Positions 9,909-22,257 of a stretch of 64,000 nt of DNA are shown one piece after another. Under the pieces are notes generated by a model. That model searched no databases, was not told the origin of the DNA, and saw nothing but the letters and a program-made list of their open reading frames with translations. How positions within the stretch are numbered: the first letter of the stretch is position 1; each line of letters begins with the position of its first letter. The position numbers were made by a program, and so were the translations under genes. Origin of the DNA: Solanum dulcamara (Eukaryota > Streptophyta > Magnoliopsida > Solanales > Solanaceae); assembly GCF_947179165.1 (NCBI RefSeq), contig NC_077243.1, forward strand, positions 36,282,001 through 36,346,000. Reading direction: 5' to 3'.

Positions 9909-12900
9909 TGTCACACCCCGGGAGGGTACCCTAGACGTAACCGGCACTCAGAAACCATTTCTGACTCCCAAGCAAACCACATAGCCTGATCACACAACCG
10001 TTCATTCGTTCATTCAGCCAAAAGGTTAAAAATAAAGAATAATTTAGCGGGCAACTCAAATCACCCATCCAACTCAAAGAATAAAGGCCATGGGCCAACA
10101 GATCAACTAAAATATTTGTCATTAAAAATAGTTTGACAAGAATAACTCAAGGATAGAAATACTCAATCGACCCATCACTATCTAGTCTATGAAGCCTCTA
10201 TCACTACTATCTAATTGGTGCCAATGACAAGTTCATGGCTACCTCAAATAAAAATGGAAAGGGCTAACTCGATGCAAGATTACATAAGCGGTGTCCTCCG
10301 AAAGTAGGGGAGGACTCACCAATATGCTGAGTGTGAATAGATCCCCAATGATTCTCCTATTGATGATCTCTTAAACATGTCTCTGCATCATGAAACGATG
10401 AAGGTCCAAATGGATATCAGTACGTGGAATGTACGAGTATGTAATATGGCAGAATGAAACATACCTCAAGGAAGAATAACATTGATCCAAATATCTCACA
10501 TCAGAAAGATAAGAGAGACTCAAATAAGGCGTCATAAGTCTAAAGTAAGAGTACATTTTTAGACAAAGACCAATCATATACCATACAATCCAATCCAATC
10601 ATGTACATTACAGTGCAATTAAATTATTCAATCATATACTATTAACTCGAAGTCAATCATATATCATCTAATCCAATCAACTCATATATCCATCCAAATC
10701 ATATATAATCCACTCACAACTTGTCTAACACAATCCGACCATATACCCTCAACTCAACAATCAACTCAAAGGACTCAACTCAATAAATATGTAACAACTC
10801 ACTCAAGTGTCCTAAGTCTAACAAGAAATAGTTTAGACAGGACTAACTCATAAGCATATAGCAACTCACTCAAATGCCCTAAGTCTAATAAGAAATAGTT
10901 TAGACGGGACTAACTCATAAGCCACTCAACTCAACTGACTCGGAGCACTATCAAGACCTAAATGGGAGTTTCTCTTATTCGACAACCATCACCTATGAGC
11001 CGGTGATAGTACAACAATCAGACATTGTTGCCACGTCCGTCCATACCTTGCTAGGGCATGAACGCCTCTCTAATAATGGATACCATCGATTATTCAAGTC
11101 CTATCATTTCAGGACAATAAAATGGGAAACATCCGACTTTAACGGTTCGATCCTATGGGAAGCATCTAACTTTAACGGTTCCATCCCTACCTACGTTGGC
11201 GGCATAGTTTCTGGGCTTCGAGTATGGACTATACTCTTACCCGCTTTGGTGATCGATACTCCTCCCATGACTCCATGCTCATAAGACTCCCTCCAATCAT
11301 CTCAAACAAGCCCTCACGGCTAGTTTCATGTGGAACATTACCACCTCATCAACTCTGTTCTCATTTCAACTCAATTAAGTCATAATGGCAAGTCTCATTT
11401 AGGACCTTGTCCACTCGTCAATTCCATCCTCAAATTAACTCAATCAAGCCTTATTTAGATAAGCATTTATGACATCTCCTCAAGACTCATCACAACTCTA
11501 TGGCTTTTAGCCCAACAACTCAAGTAGAGTAACACATTCAAGAAAATTGACTTATGCAACATAATCACACGTTTAAAGAGATCACTAAGACATATTAACA
11601 AGTAAAAATGCTCAACTCATTTATAATCAAAATACTCGTGTTCAAAATAATTAAAAGACTCCTCAAACTCAACTCATGCTTAAACTCTTTTTAAATCATA
11701 GATGAAAATAATCATTTCTTAAACTCAAAAATAGTGTATAAATAGTTTATGCAAAAATGCTCACAAATCATTTATTTAAAACTCCTTCTCAAAAGATCCT
11801 TTATTTTTAAAATACTCATAAGACTCAAATCAACTCAGATTATGCAAACCAGATATCACATAATCATATTAGACTCCAATCCGTTCCATCACATAACATC
11901 CTCATCAATACACCTCTTCATCAATCATTCTACACATATTAAATAAGCACCATTCATGTCATCACTGACATCGTCATCAAAACATCATCATCACATCATC
12001 ATCATATATTATCATTTACATCATCATCAAACATTATCATCACATCATTGTCAAGTATAATTATCACATCAATCATCAAACATCTACTCCAAAATCCTTA
12101 TTTTTGTCATATGTTCATTTTATAGAAGCACACGGACATTCTTGACTAACCAATTCATTCTTTTCATTTCAATCAATATATATATACAGACAACTATCCA
12201 TCTCAACCTCAAGACATTTATGACAAGAAATCTCATCTTGGGTTCATGTGAATGAAACATGAACCCATACTCTCAACAAAACTCAACTCAAAAATATCGT
12301 CAATACCTATACATCTATATACAAAGATACATTTGTAGTTAATAATATGAAGAATAACTATTTAGTAACTCAAGTCATTAAAATCATCAATCAACCATTT
12401 GTATCTAAAAACATTCCATAGTTTTAGGGAAAACTTTCAAGAAAACCTTTCTAGAAGGTGCAACTCTTTCACAACTCCTAACCAACACATCTATGGGCAT
12501 ATGAAAGAACTCAATACATATTTTAAGTTAGCCTTACATACCTTATTTGAAGACTTTGAATAAACCTTGATGTTAGGTCTTCAATGGAAGGCTTGAATTC
12601 TTGAAGCTCTTGAAGGCAATCTTTGTTGGAGAAGGATTTCGAGAAGAAGAAGAAGAAGAAGAGAGGGAAAGTTTTAGGGCTTTTTAGAGAGAGGGAGGAC
12701 TGAAAAAATGGTCCCAAAATGTTCAACGATAGGGTATATATAATTAGGGAAAAGTCCAAGTTGCCCCTCTTCAAAGATCTGAAAAATTGGGCAAAAACCT
12801 TGCTGGCGCTATAGTGGCGCATCACGCCACTGCAGCGCCAAGCCAAAATAGGCTTAAAACCCTGCACATCTAATAGTGGCACGTCGCGCCAAGCTCCAAA

Positions 12901-13362
12901 CTACTGAGGCTATTTTCTGGCGCTATAGTGGCGTGGGGCGCCACTGGAGCGCCAAGCCCAAATTTCGCCCAGGCCTGAAATTCCTGCAGTACTAGTCTGT
13001 AGTAAAATGGCCATAACTTTTGACTCCGAACTCCAAAAATTGCAATCTTGGTGGCGTTGGAAAGAAGACTCAAATACCTTTAATTTGGTATGTTTTGGGC
13101 CACCCAGTACTTTATATACTAGGAGATATGGTCGTTTGAAGTTGTCCCTTATACTAACTCGTCCGAAAACTTAATCGATTGGAGTTCTTTGGACTTGACT
13201 TGGTGTTAGAGATCCCTTATGAATCCTAAACACATATAAACCACTTCAATTACTTAGGAATTAATCCTAACTCATGTGTAGAATTACAAGTCCTCCGGTC
13301 TGAGTCTACCCCCACATGAAGAAATGTTCGAGTCTTCCCAAAAACATTTCCGGGGTGTCACA
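9909..13362 (-). repeat. 3' LTR of LARD-like element (3,454 bp)
   Basis: This copy is collinear with 15045-18407, with only scattered, mostly transition differences over the parts compared. It keeps a segment with two GC-rich hairpins near 12804-12954 that the other copy has lost, which explains its extra length of about 90 bases. A CAT-rich tract lies at about 11950-12080. A 93-codon open frame at 11003-11284 also exists in the other LTR, which the shared ancestry of the LTRs explains; it has no recognisable domain. Confidence 0.88.
12804..12954. other. Pair of GC-rich hairpins in LTR
   Basis: Two 37-base imperfect palindromes lie at 12804-12840 and 12918-12954. Each starts tggcgctatagtggcg and ends with the complementary arms cgccac(t) and agcgcca. 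They stand out from the AT-rich surroundings. The sister LTR lacks both intact palindromes. Confidence 0.8.
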
Positions 13363-15044
13363 TTATCTCCCCCTTGGGATCATTCATCCTCGAATGATGA
13401 GTAAACCAATGGTGTACTCGAGGCACGAATAAAAATCGAAACTCAATTGAATCAACCAATCAAGCAATTTAGACAATTGGCTTTTCAAACTCAAAAATAG
13501 ACAAATCATTTCAACTGAGGAATAGGGACATCACCTTCATCATTCTCATCATTTGGCACAAATAGAACATCAAAACTCCATTGACCGAATCATTCAAACA
13601 TCTACATCCTCAACCGTCGAATTCTAATTCACAAGCGACATTTCCAATCCTCTTCACCATTTTATGAGGTCAATATATTAGTGTCCGAACTTCCTCTCCT
13701 TTCCAAGCCTTATAACACCCTTCACGTACCTCCAATATTTCCCCCAGATGCAATCATTAGTCTACTACCATCACTCTCACAGTGACAACCATACACTCAA
13801 GCTTATCACTCTAACTACCTCACTCATATCTAAGAGTTCTCGAGCTTACTTTAACACTTATAACCTCATCATCGTATGAGCTCTTTCCCGAAGACATAAT
13901 AACATACTCTTACCTATCTATTGCCCATCACAAGGTCTCATCTCACTCCTCCTCCACACATTTATCCTCAACTAGACAAGTACAACACAACTATCACAAT
14001 TGGGAAGCACTCACTCTCCCTCATCTACTCTCGCTCAACTCCGTCTACTATCATATTGGCTAACTCATCACTATCAAAGCTCAAGACTTACTTTGGATCA
14101 TTACCCCATCATCTCCCCCTTAGCTTAAAGGCATCAACTAAAGGACACTAACTAGTCACTCAAAGCGACTCACAAATTTAGAACCTCATTCAAATCTATA
14201 CTGTTTCATATACACCTCTTAAGCCTCTTCTTACCATATGACTTAGACTCAATTCACTATTTACATCTGAGGGTCACATAACCCCTCCATTCATAACACA
14301 CTCTCCTCGCAAGTTAATATCTTAATCTCTCGCATATGTCATGTCAAGCCTACTAAATAAAATCTTAAAACTAGAACTATCACAATCATTTATTACACCT
14401 CATTACTCACCCTATAGATACTCCACTCTAGTTGTAGGCCTCAATCAACCACCATTCTTACTACTTCAGTTCTACTCCTCTAACTCCCTCTTCCTACCTC
14501 TACAATCATTCTACCAACCATAGCTCACTATACCTCAAACCACATTCCCTTGAATGGTAAGACTTGTCACTCAGATACACAACTTCCCCCTCGAAGGTGA
14601 CATTCAAATCAAGATGTAGGGATAAGATTCTAGGATACATATCGCTCTGACTCAACGCACGATCCATATGAATGAGAGTACATCCTTCCAGATCAATAGA
14701 GTTAAGCACAGTAATCGACTCCTCTCAAGCCTTGTGCCATCTCTTCCCTTCCTCAAGACTTTATCTTAACTCATCAATAAGAATCTCATATCTACCGTTT
14801 CAACTACCTTGAGTATGAAGGGTAGTTAAATGGATTTGAGCAACGCACGAATTAGAAGGGAACATTCATAGAGTTAAACTCTATTGCACGAACTCAGAAT
14901 ATGAAAGAAGGGAAACAAATTCTTAATGTCCTATAGCCTCCTGATTATAAGTGTGGTGCACAACACACCCATAAGCAAGACTCTACTAGACACGGCTTCA
15001 TAGACTCTCTAGGACACTTGAACTCTGTGCTCTGATACCATATT
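13363..15044 (-). other. Non-coding internal domain of LARD-like element (PPT, leader and PBS)
   Basis: In minus orientation the domain starts after four bases with the primer-binding site complementary to 15029-15040 (TGGTATCAGAGC) and ends with the purine-rich tract at 13363-13378 before the 3' LTR. The leader at about 14910-15040 resembles the leader of the gypsy element at 27150-27285, sharing gtcctatagc, tgtggtgc and aagactctactagaca. The right-hand end tcattcatcctcgaatgatg resembles the corresponding gypsy end at 23460-23490. Open frames are short (up to 76 codons) and show no gag, protease, RT or integrase motif. Confidence 0.8.
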
Positions 15045-18000
15045 TGTCACGCCCCGAGAGGGTACCCTAGACGTAACCGGCACTCAAAAACCATTTCTGA
15101 CTCCCAAACAAACCACATAGCCTGATCACACAACCGTTCATTCGTTCATTCAACCAAAAGTTTAAAAATAAAGAATAATTTAGCGGGCAACTCAAATCAC
15201 CCATCCAACTCAAAGAATAAAGGCCATGGGCCAACAGATCAACTAAAATATTTGTCATTAAAAATAGTTTGACAAGAATAACTCAAGGATAGAAGTACTC
15301 AATCGACCCATCACTATCTAGTCTATGAAGCCTCTATCACTACTATCTAATTGGTGCCAATAACAAGTTCATGGCTACCTCAAATAAAAATGGAAAGGGC
15401 TAACTCGATGCAAGATTACATAAGCGGTGTCCTCCGAAAGTAGGGGAGGACTCACCAATATGCTGAGTGTGAATAGATCCCCAATGATTCTCCTATTGAT
15501 GATCTCTTAAACATGTCTCTGCATCATGAAACAATGCAGGTCCAAATGGACATCAGTATGTGGAATGTACGAGTATGTAATATGGCAGAATGAAACATAC
15601 CTCAAGGAAGAATAACATTGATCCAAATATCTCACATCAGAAAGATAAGAGAGACTCAAATAAGGCGTCATAAGTCTAAAGTAAGAATACATTTTTAGAC
15701 AAAGACCAATCATATACCATACAATCCAATCTAATCATGTATAATACAGTGCAATTAAATTATTCAATCCCATTTCAATCATATACTGTTAATTCAAAGT
15801 CAATCACATATCATCTAATCCAATCAACTCATATATCCATCCAAATCATATACAATCCAATCACAACGCATCTAACCCAATCCGACCATATACCCTCAAC
15901 TCAACAATCAACTCAAAGGACTCAACTCAATAAATATGTAACAACTCACTCAAGTGTCCTAAGTATAACAAGAAATAGTTTAGACAGGACTAACTCATAA
16001 GCATATAGCAACTCACTTAAATGCCCTAAGTCTAACAAGAAATAGTTTAGACGGGACTAACTCATAAGACACTCAACTCAACTGACTCGGAGCACTATCA
16101 AGACCTAAATGGGAGTTTCTCTTATTCGACAACCATCACCTATGAGCCGATGATAGTACAACAATCAGACGTTGTTTCCCTGTCCGTCCATACCTTGCCA
16201 GGGCATGAACGCCTCCCTAATCATGGATACCATCGATTAGTTAAGTCCTATCATTTCAGGACAATAAAATGGGAAACATTCGACTTTAACGGTTCGATCC
16301 CATGGGAAGCATCCGACTTTAACGGTTCCATCCCTACCTACGTTGGCGGCATAGTTTCTGGGCTTCGATTATGGACTATACTCTTACCCGCTTTGGTGAT
16401 CGATACTCCTCCCATGACTCCATGCTCATAAGACTCCCTCCAATCATCTCAAACAAGCCCTCACGGCTAGTTTCATATGGAACATTACCACCTCATCAAC
16501 TCTGTTCTCATTTCAACTCAATTAAGTCATAATGGCAAGTCTCATTTAGGACCTTGTCCACTCGTCAATTCCATCCTCAAATTAACTCAATCAAGCCTTA
16601 TTTAGATAAGCATTTATGACATCTCCTCAAGACTCATCACAACTCTATGACTTTTAGCCCTAAACCTCAAGTAGAGTAACACATTCAAGAAAATTGACTT
16701 ATGCAACATAATCACACGTTTAAAGAGATCACTAAGACATATTAACAAGTAAAAATGCTCAACTCATTTATAATCAAAATACTCGTGTTCAAAATAATTA
16801 AAAGACTCCTCAAACTCAACTCATGCTTAAACTCTTTTTAAATCATAGATGAAAATAATCATTTCTTAAACTCAAAAATAGTGTATAAATAGTTTATGCA
16901 AAAATGCTCACAAATCATTTATTTAAAACTCCTTCTCAAAAGATCCTTTATTTTTAAAATACTCATAAGACTCCAATAAACTCAGATTATGCAAACCACA
17001 TATCACATAATCACATTATACTCCTATCCGCTCCATCACATAACATCCTCATCAATACACCTCTTCATCAATCATTCTATACATATTAAATAAGCACCAT
17101 TCACGTCATCACTCACATCATCATCAAAACATCATCATCACATTATCATCATATATTATCATTTACATCATCATCAAACATTATCATCACATCATTGTCA
17201 AGTATCGTCATCACATCAATCATCAAACATCTACTCCAAAATCCTTATTTTTGTCCTATGTTCATTTTATAGAAGCAAACGGACATTCTTGACTAACCAA
17301 TTCATTATTTTCATTCCAATCAATACATATATACACACAACTATCCATCTCAACCTCAAGACATTTATGACAAGAAATCTCATCTTGGGTTCATGTGAAT
17401 GAAACATGAACCCATACTCTCAACAAAACTCAACTCAAGAATATCGTCAATACCTATAAATCTATACACAAAGATACATTTGTAGTTAATAATATGAAGA
17501 ATAACTATTTAATAACTCAAGTCATTAAAATCATCAATCAACCATTTGTATCTAAAAAACATTCCATAGTTTTAGGGAAAGTTTTCAAGAAAACCTTTCT
17601 AGAAGGTGCAACTCTTTCACAACTCCTAACCAACACATCTATGGGCATATGGAAGAACTCAATCCATATTTTAGGTTAGCCTTACATACCTTGTTTGAAG
17701 ACTTTGACGAAACCTTGATGTTAGGTCTTCAATGGAAGGCTTGAATTCTTGAAGCTCTTGAAGGCAATCTTTGTTGGATAAGGATTTCGAGAAGAAGAAG
17801 AAGAAGAAGAAGAGAGGGAAAGTTTTAGGGCTTTTTAGAGAGAGGGAGGACTGAAAAAATGGTCCCAAAATGTTCAAGGATAGAGTATATATAATTAGGG
17901 AAAAGTCCAAGTTGCCCCTCTTCAAAGATCTGAAAAATTGGGCAAAAACCTTGCTGGCGCTATAGTGGCACGTCGCGCCAAGCCCCAAACTACTGAGGCT

Positions 18001-18407
18001 ATTTTCTGGCGCTACTGAGGCTATTTTCCTGCAGTACTAGTCTGTAGTAAAATGGCCATAACTTTTGACTCCGAACTCCAAAAATTGCAATCTTAGTGGC
18101 GTTGGAAAGAAGACTCAAATACCTTTAATTTGGTATGTCGTGGGCCACCTAGTACTTTATATACTAGGAGATATGGTCATTTGAAGTTGTCTCTTATACT
18201 AACTCATCCGAAAACTTAATCGATTGGAGTTCTTTGGACTCGACTTGGTGTTAGAGATCCCTTATGACCCCTAAACACATCTAACCCACTTCAATTACTT
18301 AGGAATTAATCCTAACTCATGTGTAGAATTACAAGTCCTCCGGTCTGAGTCTACCCCCACGTGAAGAAATGTTCGAGTCTTCCCAAAACCATTTCCGGGG
18401 TGTCACA
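15045..18407 (-). repeat. 5' LTR of LARD-like element (3,363 bp)
   Basis: This copy is collinear with 9909-13362. It lies beside the primer-binding site, so it is the 5' LTR of a minus-strand element. Around 17953-18035 it lacks two blocks found in the other copy. The deletion junctions fall in the repeated words ggcgctatagtggc and ctgaggctatttt, as expected of slippage between short direct repeats. Confidence 0.88.
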
Positions 18408-18412
18408 ACTGA

Positions 18413-18920
18413 AGCGGGAATCAGGTCAAACGTAGTTCCAACATAAACATACCTATGAGTTTTTTTTATGACTATTATGAATTAATGATTGTGTTTAAAA
18501 AAAGTGAGGCTATGAGTTAGAGTTCAACTCTGAACCAATGTATTTTTAGAATGTACAGGGCAATGCGACAAGATGCATTGTAATCTAAACACGTCGTCTC
18601 TAAAATAAAGGAGTTTTGAAAAGATTTCGAAGAAGCGTAAGATACTTCATCGCATGCTCAGTGTGTGATAGTGTACAATTATGACTCGATAGAAATAAAA
18701 TAACCAATCGAGTGTCAATAAATATATAATTAAGGTCTATAAATATATATTAAATTAAAATATTGATAATAATATGAAGATTTTACGTACGACATACACA
18801 ATTCACAGGATGCGAAAACAATCAAAGAGAGAAAAAGAAATATATTAACATGCGAAAAATATGAACAGCAATACCTCCCTCAATTGAAAAATTGAGTCTA
18901 TTATGGTTAAAACCTGGATT
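18413..18920. other. Unclassified AT-rich sequence
   Basis: The first few dozen bases continue the gypsy pol tail interrupted at 9908. The rest is AT-rich with no recognisable coding motif. By position it could be the leader end of the internal domain of the element whose LTR starts at 18944. Confidence 0.35.
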
Positions 18921-18940
18921 GTTCTCCAGCGGAGTCGCCA
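18921..18940 (-). other. Primer-binding site, tRNA-Arg-like
   Basis: The minus strand reads TGGCGACTCCGCTGGAGAAC three bases from the LTR boundary at 18944. A PBS starting TGGCGACTC is the type described for Ogre/Tat gypsy elements, reported to be primed by a tRNA-Arg. It differs from the TGGTATCAGAG type of the other elements in this window. The tRNA assignment comes from recollection of the family, not from a search. Confidence 0.5.
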
Positions 18941-20112
18941 AACTGTTATGCCCTATTTTTAATTGAGGTTAGATAAAGCACAACATATAGACTCTAAAAG
19001 GATTAATTATTGTATAGAGTCACCACCTAATTTATTAAGGAAAATAAGGAAAACCTATTTGATGCATGACCTGTATGACTCACGTTTCAATCTGCGAAAA
19101 AACCAATTTAGATTCTAAGAAAGGGTTTACATTATTCCAAAGGGAAGGTGTTAGTCACCCTTCAAAATTTACAAAATGTGATACCTGGCTAGACTTAATT
19201 TATCAATGAGGGAGGAGATAAAATTATTATTTGCAAGTATAACACATATATATGTAAAAAAAAATATGTATTAAAGTTATATAAAATATATGTATAAAAG
19301 AATATGAATCAAGTAAATAATGTATGTTATTGTCAACTATATGTATAAAAATATGAGAAAGACAATGTAAATGTATAGAAGAAAAAATAGCTTTTATGCA
19401 ATATTAAAAGATTTGCTTTTATAATAAAGAATTTTTTACCATATGAAAAAAAAATACTTTTGAATATTATTTTCGAAAGATATATCCGAATACTTCTTCA
19501 AACACTTGATAAAATATTAATAAAGAATAAATAATTATTAAAATAATTTTAAAATATATGTGTCTCGATATATACTAAAAAAAATAGAATTCTATTATAT
19601 GGTGAGCTCAGATTCGTAACTATAATAAGTGCTACATCCCTAGTTTATTTTTATTTTTTCCAAATAAGGAGCAAAGTCGTGGTGATTCATAAAAAATCAA
19701 TTTGATTGTTCAAAAATAGTTTAATTTAATGACTCACCATAATTTTAGGATAATTAAAAACTAATTAATTATTTAAAAATGTCTATGAAACCAATGGATC
19801 CGAAGTAAGGGGTTCAAGTTATTCCGAAGGGAAGGTATTAGCATCCTTCAAAATCCACAACTGTGGATCCCAACTGAACTCATTTTTAAATTGAGGAGAT
19901 GGAAATATTGCACAAATATATAATGAAATATACACAAAGAGTAAATTAAAGCAATAATATAAGGAACGGCCTAATGTTCGCCTAACGTCAATATTATATA
20001 CAGTAATAAATTAAAAATATTATTCAAACTTAATTCGAATAGCTTCCTCGGGAAGCAGTTCTGAGTACCTATAAAAGACTTGATAAAAGTGTTAGTAAGA
20101 GATAAATATGAA

Positions 20113-20157
20113 TAATGATGATGATGATGATGATAATAATAATAATAATAATAATAA
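20113..20157. repeat. (GAT)n(AAT)n microsatellite
   Basis: A run of GAT repeats changes directly into a run of AAT repeats within the Ogre/Tat-like LTR. Confidence 0.9.
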
Positions 20158-21222
20158 CTAAAATTAAAATCCATCTTATTAACATGGAAGGCCTTGGAAA
20201 TCGATAGTAATTTCTTCATCGACCATTTAACTTGCAATATATTTCAATCATAAAATTGTGTGAAACTGACCAAAGACAATGAAGTATTAACTAATAGGAT
20301 GCAACAAGCGAATAATAACAATCATAACAAACTGATAATAACAACTAAATAATATAGCAACACGAGTCTAGCACTGTTACAAAAATGAATGAGACCAATT
20401 TTAATAAATCATATGTAAACAAAAATAGAATCAGCAATATAAATAAAGTAAACAACACGGAACAACCAACCAAAAAAAGTAGTATGATTAAGGAAATATA
20501 AATAACAATAAACAAATAATTGAATGAAGAATACCCAGATCACTGAAAAATACAAACATAATCCATAAAAATTAAAATAACCATAAAGTTAATAAAACAT
20601 AGACAAACAGAAACCAAATTGAAATAGCACAACTTAAAAATGCATGAAATCACTAAAAATAAATCAAAGTAGCAAGTTTATGTACGAAACAACAAATATT
20701 TCGTGAAAAGAAAATGGTCACAATAACAAAGTTATGAACACCCATTTACAGAATCATCAAACAAAGTCAACTAAGAGAACCAAGTATTAACACTATAGTC
20801 AAAAGTTTTGCCAAAGTTTCAACTTTTCCAACAAGATTTATAAATAGTCAACAAATCTATATATATATTAGAAAAAGTAGCAACAATAACCGAAAGAAAA
20901 AGTAAAATAAAATGACAATTGACCATTTCAACTTACAAAATATAATATATAATTTAAGCTTACATTAAAATTTCCGTCTTTTAAAATCGGGATGCCTCGA
21001 AAATCGACGGAAAGATTTTTTCATCGGCCAATTACAATTTATACTATATAATATATAAATTTGAAGTAATATTTCATATTATCACTTAAGGCTATACAAC
21101 AACAACAACAAACAACAACACTTAAAGGCTATCAAAACAGTAAATCCGGCCAAAAATGTACCTCATGTTGTACCTAAAATTAGAAACTCCAAACGGCAAA
21201 ACAGGACTTTATGTCCTTCATG

Positions 21223-21660
21223 AAAGTTGTAGATATATGTTTTAAGCTTGCAAAAAGAAAAGATTCATCATAAAATACATTTTGTACAAAATGATATGAT
21301 CAAAAATACTAGCGGTTGTACATGCTGGAATTTTAAATAAAATATCTGGACAAAACATGTCCTATATTGCGTCCTATTTTTTGACCCAATAACAGCATAT
21401 CTAGGCTCTAACATAATATAAAAGTTGTAGATATGTGTTTTAATCTTGTAAAAATAAAAGAATCACCGCAAAATACATTTTTTACAAAAAGATATGGTCA
21501 AAATACTAGCAGTTGTATATGCTGAAATTTTAAATAAAACATCTGGACAGAACTTGTCCTATGTTGCATCCTCGTTTTCGACCCAATAACAACAGATCTA
21601 GCTCCAACATAAACATAAAAGTTGTAGGTACGTGTTTCATCTTTCCAAAACATATTTATT
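21223..21660. repeat. 198-bp tandem duplication, 2.2 copies
   Basis: Units beginning aaagttgtag start at 21223, 21421 and 21618. The first two are complete, and the third fades after about 40 bases. Unit 1 and unit 2 share, in the same order, aaaatacatttt, acaaaa, gatatg(a/g)tcaaaa, tactagc and atctggaca. Confidence 0.85.
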
Positions 21661-21809
21661 TACTAAAAACAAAGATCTATACAATGAGATACGCTAAAAT
21701 TACCAACAGCTACGCAGTTTCAAAAAACGAATTTGATTTACTTACCACAAGGGAGGAGTTGCTTTGTTCTAGCTGAAAGGACAAGCTTCTTTGGAGACTT
21801 TTTGAGGGA

Positions 21810-21935
21810 GAAAAAGAGAAGTGAATGGAGAAAGTGGTGTGTTTTTTATGATGAAAAAGAGAAGAGAATGGAGAGAGTGGTGTGTTTGTGAGAGAGGAAA
21901 AGAGAAGAGAATAGAGAGAGTGGTGTGTGTTAGTC
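21810..21935. repeat. 43-44 bp minisatellite, three copies
   Basis: Purine-rich units beginning gaaaa(a)gagaag and ending gagagtggtgtgt start at 21810, 21853 and 21897. They lie near the end of the Ogre/Tat-like LTR. Confidence 0.85.
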
Positions 21936-22257
21936 TTCCCTTGAAAGAAAAAAAAAATTGAAGTAAAAGAAATCATGACTAAGTGCTTTGTAATGTCACA
22001 ACAATGCACAAGATTGTTTTCCTTTTCTTTATGTAGGATTAGTCAAAAGAAGATGGATGATTGGAATCAATATTCTAAATTAATAACCAATGAAATAAAT
22101 AATAATATTATTTATATAATAATAACAATAATAAAATTTTAAATATTATACCAAATGTAAGCTCAAGCATATAATAAATAAAAATTTAACAAATACGCAT
22201 TTAATCAAATAGCAATCGAAAAATGGGTTATAGGTCGGTCAAAATTGGGTGTCAACA

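Larger units (their letters stand above)
9909..18407 (-). mobile_element. LARD-like non-coding LTR retrotransposon with perfect TSD
   Basis: Two direct repeats of about 3.4 kb (9909-13362 and 15045-18407) flank a 1.68-kb internal domain. Both repeats begin TGTCAC(A/G)CCCCG and end GGGGTGTCACA. The internal domain has gctctgatacca next to the right repeat, which read on the minus strand is an initiator-Met-tRNA-type primer-binding site, and a purine tract aagggggagataa next to the left repeat. The element is therefore in minus orientation. The bases actga at 9904-9908 recur at 18408-18412, a perfect 5-bp target duplication. No gag or pol motif occurs inside. Long LTRs with a coding-free interior fit the class called LARD (large retrotransposon derivative). 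It interrupts a gypsy pol tail. Confidence 0.88.
18944..22257 (-). repeat. Ogre/Tat-like LTR (3.3 kb)
   Basis: It starts tgttatgccc and ends attgggtgtcaaca (TG...CA) and is non-coding. Typical words of this LTR type occur twice: gagtcaccacctaattt at about 19017, and a ttcc(a/g)aagggaaggt block with caccttcaaaat-type continuations at about 19137 and again at 19828. It contains a GAT/AAT microsatellite, a 198-bp tandem duplication and a 43-bp triplicate. The internal domain should lie to the left but is almost entirely missing. The right end abuts a truncated LTR at 22258. Confidence 0.6.

Noticed and set aside
11003..16431. 93-codon frames conserved at 11003-11284 and 16150-16431, and 63-codon frames at 9931-10122 and 15067-15258
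   Set aside because: They lie at equivalent places in the two LTRs of one element. Their conservation follows from the common origin of the LTRs and not from selection, and they show no domain.
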